Shown: positions 1-11,965 of the stretch, piece after piece
Numbering within the stretch: the stretch's first letter is position 1
Layout of the letters: every line of letters starts with the position of its first letter
NCBI GenBank assembly: GCA_029204225.1
Contig: MU832195.1
Location: 1-64,000, forward strand
DNA: 64,000 nt
From: Diphasiastrum complanatum
Taxonomy: Eukaryota; Streptophyta; Lycopodiopsida; Lycopodiales; Lycopodiaceae
Direction: 5' to 3'
Program-made: the position numbers and the translations under genes
The notes under the pieces: generated by a model
Seen by the model: only the letters and a program-made list of their open reading frames with translations
What the model was told of the DNA's origin: nothing
The model's database searches: none

Positions 1-225
1 TGCTATATCTAAGAGGGATTTTGTCCGTAAATTCAAAATGTCACATCTATAGAAATACATTTTCAAAAGATTAAAATTCTAGAATATATTTCCTAGTAGG
101 TGACATGTGGGTTAGTTTTTTGAAGGTTGATGAAAGCTCAATGTTCGCTGACTTATATTTTATGCAGGAAAACAAATGTTCATCTCTCAAAGAAATGTTG
201 TTTATAGTATGATTTACATGTGCAG

Positions 226-321
226 GTTGCAGAGAAGGACAAGGCAGGATCCCAGTGGCTGGAACGTGTATATACATCTCTTACAAAATCATCTCCGACT
301 AGCTTAAAACAGACATTGTGC

Positions 322-375
<54 letters not shown>

Positions 376-2239
376 TCTCGAAACCTTCATAAGTATGCTG
401 TAACAATGGATATTGTATGATAATGAGTAATTTACCTTAGTTACAAGACATATTTTAACTCCTATAGTTTTTTCATGCACGATTGAAATGAACTCAGCTG
501 TCTTACATAGCTTTGGGTATCTTAAAGACATTGAGGAAATTTTTTCCTTTCTTTATCTCTCTCCATAAAAGGCATTCATGTGTAAAAGATCCAAGGGTGC
601 TTTCTATACAGCTTCTTGTTAAATAAAACATAGGAGACTGCAAAGTATTGAAACTAGTATCTTTTTAGTTCTTTTCCCTATTCTATTACATGGTCACTAC
701 CAGAAGTTACATTCTTGATGATGCAACATTTATGTGGATAAACGTTTTGTCTCAGATTATGTATTGTGGTTGCAACTAACAAGAATATGGATTTGTGATG
801 TTTGTCTTCGCTAACTTGATATCATGTCATTCAAAGATGGATCAAGAATTGCTGATAATTTCAAAATATTTTCCATTTGAGCCTAGTTGGTCAAGATCCA
901 TATTAAATTATAGAAATAACAAACTTCCACCAGAGTATAGTGAGAGCTGCTTTCATATCTTCATAGACATACAAGTTTCATTATATGATTTTAATGGTTT
1001 GACTTCACATAATTTATGAGGTTTGCACTTCCTTGTTGTAGCACATAAGCTACAAAATGATGTTTTTAGATTATCTTTTCAACTTCTATATGAACCTTGA
1101 ACAAAGGTACATGTACAATTATGACCATCATTGATGACTCTGTACGCAATAAATTTTCTATGTATGTAATGAATACTTGTGGCTTTTTATGCCAATTTTT
1201 CAGACTCCTTAAAAAGCAAAATGTGCAGAAACTAATAACAACATGATAGAAGAAAAAAATAAAGATAATTCTGGTTTTAGATGAGGATTATGTTTCATAT
1301 TTGTCATCACAAAAAAAAAAAGCCAGTGTGTTCATTATATAATGGAAGTAGTCAAGCAAATGACACTCTACACGGCTCCTTTTATAATGTGTATCGATTC
1401 CTTCCTTTCATATGCATTAAAGCATCAAACTTACAAAGCCTCTCTGCTAGCTTCAATTGTAACAAGCGTTCTCATTCTGACATGCAGATTTGTGATGGAA
1501 GGAGCAAGACATTGCTTGAATGCACAAAGCAAGAGTTTTGTATAAGTTGGCATGCCGTCGAAAGCACCATATCAACTGATTTTCTCGAGGTAAGCCATAC
1601 TTGAGCACTTAGTTAGCACTTAATCTACAAATTGTATTTGTTAAGCTTGCTCCAAAACTTGTTTGATATTCCATCATGATTTATCCACCTTGATTGTTTG
1701 CAGGGTATAAGAGCTATTGTAATTGACAAAGATAAAGCACCAAAAGTAAGGGAAACTCAATGCTAAATAATCTTGTTTTCCTCATTTGTCAGTTTGAAGC
1801 TTAGTGCACAATCTCTTTAATGGATTTGTGCAAGTCCTTTTTAAGTTGAGCAATTATCAAAACTAGAATGGGAAATGCTTGTATACAAAAATAGCAAGAG
1901 CTCAAATCATGAAGTTCACACATGTTTTGCAGTGGAAACCAGCTAGCTTGGCTGAGGTTATAGAAGATAAAATAGACTTGGTCTTCCAGCCCATTGGAAT
2001 CGAGGAACTTCAGCAGCCTCAAGAGGGAATCTTTCCTAGGTAACTCTCTAGCTTTTTGAGCATAATTGACAATTTTTTCTCATTGCTAGTGTCACTTCCT
2101 AGATCAAATCAAAGCTTGCTATAATTTTACTACCCACAAAGGCCATCGGATCTATAGATACTTGTATATGAGTAACTAATCTTCTGCTTTTGGCAGGTGG
2201 GCAAGACAGTATCAAGCTCCAATCTATCATCATTTGTAG
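226..2239 (+). CDS. CHY1: CHY1-family 3-hydroxyisobutyryl-CoA hydrolase, copy A, last five exons (5' end outside window)
   Basis: Five exons align one-to-one with exons 11-15 of the complete copy C: 226-324, 1488-1589, 1704-1745, 1933-2039 and 2197-2239 (stop TAG). All keep GT-AG borders and phases, so 130 codons plus stop stay open. The family hydrolyses 3-hydroxyisobutyryl-CoA in valine breakdown and is related to the enoyl-CoA hydratase fold; this part is the C-terminal domain. The window starts inside intron 10, so the active-site exons are not visible. Three arginine codons of copy C (LRS, IRDG, EFRIS) are cysteine codons here, each by a CpG-to-TpG change, including the Arg of the conserved S-I-R-(E/D)-G-R motif. 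The protein ends in HHL. The copy may be a decaying paralogue although it has no stop or frameshift in view. Confidence 0.8.
327..376 (+). repeat. (CT)16(GT)9 microsatellite at the intron 11 donor of copy A
   Basis: The tract begins two bases after the exon 226-324 boundary, so the donor reads GTCTCT. The same position in copy C carries about 138 CT units, showing strong length change since duplication. Confidence 0.9.
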
Positions 2240-3160
2240 CTTCAAAAAATATGCATGAATACCAAGAGCTGTGAGCATATATGAGCGGAGATTTTAATGT
2301 TGAGTCCTTGCATTGGTGAAGGCTGGATGTAAATAAATTTTTTTCCAATAACAAATCAAGGCATCTCATCACAATAACCCACAATGACAATGTAATTACC
2401 ACCTTGATATAGCTATATTTTGCATGCCAAGAAAGCATTGAAGAAGGCAAAAGCCAGCCCCTATCTAAATGGCATTGATCCATGTGGCCGAAATGTTCAA
2501 GAACTGACATGTGGCAAACGTCTCGGAGATATCCTCCTGTACATGAGATATTTCAAAAACAAAAAAGTTGTTGTCCACCATCAACATATTTGTGTGAGAT
2601 TGCCTTAAGCTTGTGAATGGATAAGTGGGCGCGATTTCAACCTCTACTTCCTACGCCGCCTCTCTCCCCGTTGCAATGCAATATTGGCCAATACCCAAGA
2701 GGGGCTAAACATGGTTCACAATCTACAAATTGACATTCACTACAAAAGAATCACTTCTTCTACTTACCTTCATAAATAAGAAAGCACATGAGTTTGTTTC
2801 AATAAGGATTGAATTCGCCAATTTTTCATTTGTTGACTTCTACAAAATTTGTTTGCTCTTTTTCTCACTAAAACAAAAATAATGCTTTAGCTCTTCTATA
2901 ATTAAGCCTAAAGAGAAGTGTGTCATGTGAGCGAGAGAAGAAATGATGCATAATTCATGAAATATCTACTGGACACCACGTGGTTTTTCTCTTTGGATAG
3001 ATGTGGGTAGGTCCTGGTTGCAAGCCCTTCAACTTCTGATCAACAACTACGGTAAGGTCAGTGGTGAGCATTTTAATCTGCCCATTGCTTTGCGTGTGCA
3101 ACCTCTCTATGGCGGATATAATGGTATCAGTGCTATTAGATGTAGTGATGGAAGCTATGA
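2240..3160. other. 3' flank of copy A, duplicated downstream of copy C
   Basis: No gene is seen. About 2240-2500 matches 27770-28035, and about 2500-3160 matches 34255-34907, so the flank duplicated together with the gene. The stretch around 2489-2510 is the uninterrupted version of the Copia-1 target site. Confidence 0.75.
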
Positions 3161-3482
3161 AGGATTTGAGATCCATTAAGATCCAAATCTACAATTGATC
3201 TTTGGTTACAAAAACAAAAAACTCACCAATCTTGCAAATGTAGAAAAATCAGCATCTACACTAAGATTGAGATGCAAACTCTAATAGATCTTGATCAAAC
3301 ATGAAATAAGACATAAAGTAATGTTTTTTTTCCGTACAATTACAATACTCTAATGAATTTCACACGTGTGGATCTGAAAATAGCAATTAATGATCATTCT
3401 ACACATAGAATTGCAAGATATCACAAGTATAGTGCACCAATGGATAGTAGAACCCAAGAGAACCATGTATAAGCATGAATGA

Positions 3483-3603
<121 letters not shown>

Positions 3604-3626
3604 CCTCTCTTCCCACGAGTTACATC

Positions 3627-3635
3627 CTTTTATAA
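3627..3635 (-). promoter_or_regulatory. TATA-like box of the LTR-3 solo LTR
   Basis: The minus strand reads TTATAAAAGG followed by GATGTAACTCGTGG, the same block as the TATAAAAGG at 39887 in the forward LTR. The position inside the LTR suits an LTR promoter; activity is inferred. Confidence 0.5.
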
Positions 3636-4741
3636 CAGGTCCAAAACTTAGATTCCCACTTGGTTTCCCTCCAATATGAAAAACCCTACTATTTTTAAGA
3701 CTAGATTCAATGTACCTTACATTCAAACTTGAATCTACTCAAACTCGACTTCTACATTTCCCACACTTTCAAAAAATGTTTATTCAAATACTTTTAGACT
3801 AATATAACTTTGAAAAGTCAACCTCTAATTCTAATATGAAAATTGGCCTTAATTGCCAAATATAGATTTGTAGCAAATATGACTAAACTAGTTGAATTTC
3901 TCATAGAAGCATAATTGTATAGCTTATCCATTTGGCTCTTATGGTCAGAATTATCAGAGTTCGAACTAGTGCTTTCATTATCGTCGACTCTCTTAATGGC
4001 AACTGCGCAGGCTAGTTGAAAAGACACGTATTTGTATCTTCGTTACTATCAGTGAGTCATTAGGGAACTGGATGACATGGCCCAAATAGGCTGCAAAGGT
4101 GTCCAGTGAGGTGTCACAGTGCACTACTAGTGGTGCATGGGCCTTGGAGGGTATAAGTATACCTACTGGGCTCTATATCTGCATCATGCGAGGATCTACA
4201 TTCTGGTAAAAATAAATTGGTCTATTCTCACGTCATGGCGATATGTCACATCATCAAAATCTTTGATTAGCCATAACTTTCTTAATTGAACTCAGATGGA
4301 GATGAGATACAAAGCAAAAATGATCTGCTCTTTGCGTAGAATAATTGGAATGATCACATCTTGATTATGATTCTATAAAAATATAAAAAATCTCTAGAAA
4401 TTCTATTGTTGTTCTACTCATCCGTAGTTTAATCGCTAATGTTGTTGTAGATGATGTTTTGCAGCTTTTGTAAGTTGGCCCTCTTTAAAACATGTAAGTT
4501 TGTTTAACTATGCTTTTTTCAAAATATATCACTACTAACCATAAGTTTTAAGAGTCGGGCAGTTAGGAGTCAGCAGCAAGTATTGTCAAATCACAACTCC
4601 AAACCTTGTCCAGTGGGAGTTTTGAAATGTTCAAAATATTATCGGAAAACTCCAAATGTTTTCAGATCGACAAACAACGTTACGTTCCTTCACAGGTGTA
4701 AAAATTTTATTGGGCCACATTTACATTGAATAGTTGAATAG

Positions 4742-7700
4742 TCAATAAAAGCAATGATACGAATTTCTTGCAAGATAGTTTGTAATAATTTCAAGTGAGT
4801 GAATTCTAATGGGGATGGTCAAAAGAGTAGATGTTGCACTCCATTTTTGCTTGAGTAAAGTGTAATCAATTGATAACTTTTCATAAAGAAATATTGTTAA
4901 TGGTGAATGATAGCACTCTTTTTCCAAAACAAAGTTATCATTGCCCACCCTTAGATCTATGGGCCACCACTACTGCTATGGCAATGGTGGTGTGAAGTGC
5001 TCGGGAAAATTGGCAAACTATAGGAATGGAACAGGCAAGTTCTCTCAAAAACCGGCATCAGAAAATGTATGACGGTTTTTTTTACAAGCATATATACCTT
5101 TTTAGAAGTAAAAGCCATCAAAAAATCGAGAAGTTATATAAAATGCAGGTTTTTTGAGGATAACTCAAAAACGTTTTTTCGAGCACTGTTGGTGTGTAAT
5201 CACTTTGCGAGAACATGAGGGTTGCTTAGGAGGTTGAGACTCATCAAGGGGGAATGTTTTTGCTAAGTCTGGATTCAATATTTTTCCAAGGTTTTCCATT
5301 TAGAGTGATTACCCTAGAGTATCAAAGGGGTCCTAAACAAGAGACATTGCTAGCTCCATTACACGAATACAAGGCAAATGAGTTTTTTAAAAATAACAGT
5401 TTCAAATGGGCATCAAGAGGTTTTGATACTTTCAAAATAGTGAAAATTCAAATCATATCCTTGTTTTACAAAATACAATTAACTATAGTTCTCATGTTGA
5501 ATATCTTAAGTATCAATATATTGACATATACAACTATTGCAATAATACACAATTATTGTTTTATGCCTCATTTTCTTAGCTTGATGTTTGGAGTTGGAAT
5601 CCACTTAAGTGACAGTTGACTTACAAGATTGAGAGAAAAAAAAATGGAAGCAAACTTGTGAAAATAGGTTGTAAAATCTTTGAATCTCTAGGGTAGGCAA
5701 GTTATGATGAACTAAACTTCTGATTCTTCTATTGCTAACATGTTTCTTTTGCTCGGGAGCAGATGCTAGGATTAGAGAACCTTTTGGAGGAGTGGGAAAA
5801 AGATGACAATTTGAGTTATGTATTTTAAAGGTACGATTTAACAAGGTTGAAATTGCCACATTAAGATAGAGAATCTACAAATGTCACTCATTAAACAAGT
5901 CAATGAAGCTTGTATGATCTACTATTAATGATTAACTATCTGATTATATTGTTAAGATGTTGGCTTGAGGCATTTTTTTCACTAAAATTTACCACTATCT
6001 AGTGTGTCCTTGTGATCCACGATGTAAATTCATAAAAATGATATTCACAGTCTTTTGAGAATTTAAATTAAGCATGAAGATTGTCCCAACATTTACATTG
6101 TAAAGTTCATATACATACTTTAAGTTTCTATATTTTTTTTCCTAGTGAAAGAAGAAGTCAAATAACATATTCTTGATTTTTTACCTTGTAGGCTCATGGA
6201 GAAGCATTTTCTACAGGGGGTGATTTACCTGCACTTTATACACATCACAATCCACATAAGTTTATATCAGTTATTTCTTATGACATATTAGATATGTTTC
6301 TAGTATATGTCTTTCTATGGTATGTTTAGGCAAAATTGCAATAGTTGGATCGTTTAAAATATGACATATACAGTATATAGTACACACACACACACACACA
6401 TCATCATCATCATCAATAAATATTTTTGGTTGAAATGCAGTGGTTGCATGACATAGACTAGAAATGTTTTTGAACCAACATTTGAGTAAGGTTTTCAACA
6501 AAAGTGCAATATCAATGGAAAATTGTGAATTTGCATGAAAGATAGGCATTTCTTAAAGCCTCAAGAATGAATGTATATAGTATCAATCTAAGATAGCATG
6601 CTTTTTAAGTCTGCATTGGACCATTTTGAAATATTTGTGAATCATGTGAAAATGATGCAGTGAGATTGGGGAAGGAAGCTTGTTATAGAATGTATTGGAT
6701 AGATTACCACGTAGCCACATACAAGAAACCAATTGTAAGTATATCTTTTTTCCTTGTATTTATGTTACGAGAACATAGTGCACAAGTTGCAAGCTTCCAT
6801 GTAGAAAATGATAACCACAAATGATCCCAATCCCAAAATCTCTATTGAACTAGTAATTGTATAAAAGATTCAATGGTGTAATGTATTTAAAAGGAAATTT
6901 TTTCACCTACACAAAATTGAAAGTGAAGTTCTTTCACAAGATTAAAACCACTAGCAAAATTAGAAGGTTTAACGTGTGAAGAATCAAATATGAAGGAATT
7001 CATTGTTACTAACAATTGCAATAGTTCTACCAAGTAGAAATTTCATGGTCAAGACTTACCACTTTTTTGTCACTATGACAACTATTGAAGTGGATACTAG
7101 GTTCTTGGAACTTGGATTCTCTTTGCACACCTTGGTTTCATCATAATGAATTTTCCATCTAATTTTTTTCTTTTTCATACTATTAAATGACAAGTCCAAT
7201 CAAGATGTGATTTTTTTTCTCATTGCAGTTCACTTTGTTGTAGTCTTTGTAAAGCAGAACATGGTAGTGCATAAAAGCAATTCCAATTTAAGTGTGGAAG
7301 TAAAGGATGACAAACAAATATTTTTTGGAACTTCAAGATTTATGTGCACTTTTTAGTGTTATTCATTAATATATATTCATGAATGTATGCATCTAAAGGA
7401 AATTTCTTCTTGACCCCAAGAATGCTTTGGATACATGTTACTATCATGGTAAACAATTTGACACAATGGAGGGAGCAAGAACCTTAGGACGGTATGTATG
7501 ATGGGGGTCTATGCAATGGTGGTAGATAGAGGCAATGATTGTGACACCATAGAAGTCAAGGGTTTTACATATTTTTTAGATCTAGAGAGAAGGGTGGGGG
7601 GTTGACACATAGTTCTTATTAGCATTAAATAAGTGTTTGTTTGGTATAATATTGCAAAAATATGAAAGATCAAAGCATCTATAGGTAGAAAAGCAACCTA

Positions 7701-8771
7701 TGTTCATTTTGGAGCTACCAATACTCCACAACAAGTAGAGAAGATGAACATGAACTTTCGATGTGCTCTAGAGACTAGTCAAAGTGGATAAAGGAAAACA
7801 TCTATAGAATGACACTCCATTCTTTACCTATAAGAAAAATCATAATGGCAATGTCAAGACTACATGGCTTCTCGTAGATCATTCTAAGCGGTAACTTACT
7901 TCATGGATTGACCTTCCATTGGAAACCATATGAAGGCTTTTGTGAGTAGCAAATGGAGAGAAGGAATGTCATTGTTACCCTTGAAAAGCTTTAGAAATGA
8001 ACACATTGTTTTTAGGCTCAAAGCCATGGAGAATGCTCAGAATCTTATATCTCAGTTCCCAACAAATATAGAGGCAATATGCTACTGGTGACAAGATACT
8101 CTGGACCAAATTTTTTACTAAGGATGCCCTACAATAATATGGATTGAAACATGCCTTCAAAGTTTTTTTTCTTTTTCTTATATATCCAAAAAAGATTTGA
8201 AAAGTTAGATTTAATGCAGATAAAGTATTTCAAGCAAGAACATGGATTTACACTTAATGTGCATTAAGAACATTTACACTTAATAACATTAAGAAAGAGC
8301 ATTTTCTAATTTTTACATACTCTGAAATGTGCAGATTGTGTTATGGAGTGGACTTGTCATGGGGCTAGGGGTTGGCCTATCAGTGGCTTGCATGTTTAGA
8401 GTTGCAACTGAGAAAGCGGTAATGCTTCTTATGCATGCATAATTTGCTTTTGCTACCATTTTGTGCCTTATAAATTCTCTAACATTTAGCAAGTAAATTT
8501 TTTTTGCTGAAGCGAGAGTACATGGCTCACAAATGCTATACTAGATGTTAGCTCACATAATAGGCTCCTACAATTTCCTTCATGCAGTGTCTATACCCTT
8601 CATGTTTTCACAATATAAAGAGTAATACGCTAAACAACACAAGTACGTAAAGGAAATGTGATACCAATAAAACTAATCATAGATGTACTAAAATAATCAC
8701 AAATGAAGTAATCTATTGAGAACTGAGACAATGTTGATAGAAAATTTGAGTCAATGCATCATGCATAAACA
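4742..8771 (+). pseudogene. CHY1: CHY1-family hydrolase, copy B, broken middle part
   Basis: The block matches copy C from about 15750 to 21194 apart from gaps. Relics of exons 3-6 lie at 5763-5830, 6192-6255, 6661-6734 and 8335-8418. Exon 3 is one base shorter (68 versus 69), giving a frameshift and a TAA before the exon end. The exon 4 donor GT is AT (6256-6257). Exon 4 also has Ala-to-Thr and Arg-to-Pro changes in the A-F-S-A-G-G-D-L-R stretch, and exon 5 has Pro-to-Leu. Exons 1, 2 and 7-15 are absent; homology stops abruptly at about 8771. This cannot make the enzyme. It is useful as the empty-site reference for the insertion at 19863-20554 in copy C. Confidence 0.88.
6382..6416. repeat. 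(CA)n(TCA)n compound microsatellite in copy B intron
   Basis: About nine CA units run into five TCA/ATC units. The matching site in copy C (about 18110-18137) is shorter. Confidence 0.9.
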
Positions 8772-9274
8772 TGCTGGCAAGAGGGTGTGAGGAGTTTGGG
8801 AGAGGGGCTTGATAAGGTTGAGCTAGCTTATCCAAATGTAGATTGACAAGGCTAAATGACCATGCCTTAATACTATAAGGATCCCAAAGACTAAGCCATA
8901 TTGTATATTGATAGATTATATAAATTGTGTGCCTAGGACAGTGGAATTGATGAGCTATTCATAGATGGCATATATTTCTTCCTCCTCAAAAACATATTGG
9001 CCTTAGTGCCAAGATACAAAATGTGTTGCTACCAAAAATATAGTTTTTAAAAATTTGCATGTATTGCAGAACAAGTTGCCAAAAAAGAAAATCTAGTGAA
9101 AAAGATGCCAAAAAACAAAAACATGATGACAACAAAAAATAACATTGACGCTCAATGGATCTTGAAAGTATTGGAGCAATAAAGTTGAGAAGTCCTATAT
9201 TATTATTGATAGATGGTCAAAATTCTATTACAGCAAAATCCACAGCCAATGTGATTCTTGATAATTTTATTAAT
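8772..9274. other. No gene seen between copy B and a copia fragment
   Basis: No open frame of note and no match elsewhere in the window. It starts where homology to copy C ends. Confidence 0.5.
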
Positions 9275-9817
9275 CTTGCTTATCTTGAGTACTCTAGATC
9301 ATGGAATTCTCTTCAGAGGAGATGTCATTGATTTGCATGCCTTTAGTGACTCGGATTTTGCAGGTGACAAAAAGGGATAGGAAGTCCACAAGTGCCTATG
9401 CAACATTCATTGGTGGAGGACTAGTTTCTTGGTTGTCAAAGACACAAGAAACCATATCACTTTCTTCAACCAAAGCCAAGTATAAAGCTCTCACCACTAC
9501 AACAAAGGAGCTATTATGGATCAAGAGGCTACTTATGGAGGTGAAAGTCATGAGTTTAGATGATGTTCCAACTCTTTACAATGACAAGATTTCAGCCCAA
9601 CACCTTGCAACCAATCCAATCTTCCATGCAAGGTCAAAACATATTGAGACCTCTCATCATTTTGTGAGAGAGAAGGTGCAATCAAAGGAGATATCTTTGG
9701 AGCATGTGGAAAGTAGTGAATGTCTTGCTGATATCCTCACTAAACCACTTCATAGAGCTGCATTTGTGAGGTGAAGATCAGCCCTATGGTTAATAAGCAA
9801 GTCTACATTATTTTCAT
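9275..9817 (+). mobile_element. Copia-2 family RNase H fragment
   Basis: An open frame of 157 codons (9301-9774) encodes the C-terminal RNase H domain of a copia polyprotein. It shows the W-L-S-K-T-Q, S-S-T-K-A-K-Y (normally EAEY), A-R-S-K-H-I-E, H-H-F-V-R-E-K and A-D-I-L-T-K-P-L motifs in order. It is the same family as Copia-2 (its RNase H lies at 35721-36242, minus). The Glu of the EAEY motif is Lys here. Homology begins just before 9275 and stops at about 9817, short of the polypurine tract. There are no LTRs or target duplication, so this is a scrap rather than an insertion. Confidence 0.85.
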
Positions 9818-9825
9818 TAAAAATT

Positions 9826-10036
9826 TTCTTTCTTTCTCTCTCTCCATAAAAGGCATTCATATGTAAAAGATCCAAGGGTAATTTTTATACACCTTTTTTA
9901 AATAGAACATAGGAGATTGCAAAGTATTGAAACTAGTATTTTTTTTGTTCTTTTTTGTGTTCTATTACATGGTCACTACCAAAAGTTACATTCTTGATGA
10001 TGCAACATTTATGTGGATAAACGTTTTGTCTCATAA
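9826..10036 (+). repeat. Detached piece of CHY1 intron 11
   Basis: About 210 bp match 542-755 in copy A and 25955-26155 in copy C, in the same orientation. It sits immediately after the RNase H scrap and is probably what remains of the 3' half of copy B. Confidence 0.8.
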
Positions 10037-11769
10037 TATTCTTTTGATACTTTGTACTTGCTGCAGCTTCACACATGTGAAAAGTTGTCAAGAATCTCAC
10101 CCTTTGACACCCTTAGTTGGCTTAGATTTCCATCTCTAGCTTGTAGTTTATCCCCCTTCCCTTTGGATCGAAGCGCACTACTACAATCGATATTCACCCG
10201 GTGGAAGATCCAAACCCATTCTTGGCCCTATGGAGCGCACCGATTAGGGAGGCACGGAAAGGGCACAAGATTTTTTTGGTGCTGTTTTCGGGGAGACAAT
10301 GTTAAACCACTCTAGAGATGGACTTTTGTTTGCATTTTCTCTGATTGTTCTTTCATTTTTGATAGATTTTTTACTCACCCTCAGAATTTTTTCAACTTTT
10401 TTGTAATTATTTTTACTTGTCACTGTTCTAGTGAGCAGAGTAGACTTAGAGGCCTATTTTGTGAACTTTGATGAGTAAACAGCTTTTACTCACGTTTACT
10501 TGCCAACAGTGTTTTTTACTCGCCAGTCCAATTTTTTGCATGTTTATTCATAGGCTTTACTCACCATCAGTATAGAGTGTTCAGTAGCCTCAAAACTACT
10601 AGATCGGCAAGTAATCAACTTTACTCATGCTAACTCGCTAGTTTGAGTTAGAATAAGTAAACTCAACTATGATTGGTGGACTATTAGTGTAGTTAATAGT
10701 TGTTATGTACTGATTCAGTTTAGTAGGCTTTAGTTAAGAAGCCAACCCGGGGGCTTGTCTCGGGTTGATAACGAGATTACACTTGTATATAGGCTAAAAT
10801 GCCACGTAGAGGCCAATAGTGAATTTCATGCATTTGTTAGGTCTATGCCACGCGGCGTCCCCATGCAAAGGGAGCCTTTACTTGTATATGTATCAGTCTC
10901 TTTGTAATAAAGATACTTTTGCTTTGTGAGCTCTTTGCTTGATGTGAGCTCCTCCATCACTCTGTTACTTGTGGATGTTGTTCATATTAAACTTGTTAAC
11001 TTATAAACTATCTTTCATCTGGATGGTATTAACATTGTAATGTGGAGACAAAGTGAAAGAATATGTGCGACACCCTTTTACAAATGGAGAATGATAAAAA
11101 AAATTCGATAATTCATTCATCCTAATTTGTAACATGATACAAACTATATCAGAACTATTTATTATAATTTAAATACAATTGCTATAATTATATGAACATT
11201 TTTATTTATATAAAAATTTTGTTGTTAAAAAATCATAAAAACAAACTCCAATCTATTGTGGTTGAGTTTTCATAATTAGAATAACACAAAGTGATTAAAA
11301 ATCATATCTCGGGGAAACATATATATACACTTTTACAATTGTTTATAATTAAAACTTCCTAGCTATATAAAATTTGATGCAAAATATAACATTTGAATAC
11401 AATGCTAAAAGACTATATATTTATTATTTCTAGCATTATATATAATTTCAATTAATCAAATTAACTAAATGAATTTTAAATGCATGTGACATTGAATAGA
11501 ATTGAGAAAACAAAAAACTTCTATCATACAATAAATACACTCAAGAGACAGGCACTGACATTCTAAACATCCCACAAGTGATACAAACAGTAATTTCTCT
11601 ATTCTCAATCGCATTTATACATCCAAAATTTCTTCTTGGTCATTATGAATTGGTCTGGTCACAATTGAGAAGGATAAAACGTTAGAGGCATTTCTCTTAT
11701 GACCATGTTGTGCAACTCGACATTTGTCGAGTAGAGAAAAATACCCAATTGACAACAAATTAATACAGG
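10037..11769. other. No gene seen; possible LTR relic near 10700-10990
   Basis: The AT-rich sequence has no convincing open frame. At about 10740-10930 a moderately GC-rich block ends in a run (TTTGTAATAAAGATAC, then TGTGAGCTC) that resembles the R/U5 end of a plant LTR. No partner LTR or primer site was found, so this is a weak suggestion. Confidence 0.3.
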
Positions 11770-11965
11770 AAATCGATACGCGGTACTGATATTATGTATC
11801 ACTTTTACATAATGATACTAAAGATCAATATCGGGGAATTGATTTCTCATATCATTTGTCAACTTGATACCATAAAATGATACCACGTATCGATACAAGG
11901 CATCACTTTTACAATAATGATACTAAAGATCAATACCGAGTATCAATTTCCCATATTATGCATAT
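11770..11965. repeat. Two-unit diverged tandem repeat, period about 104 bp
   Basis: ATCACTTTTACA followed by ATGATACTAAAGATCAATA occurs at 11798 and again at 11902, each preceded by an ATCGATAC block. Both units are rich in GATAC/GTATC words. Confidence 0.7.

Noticed and set aside
9927-10315. Two overlapping plus-strand frames
   Set aside because: The first half is CHY1 intron sequence and the rest shows no domain or splice support.
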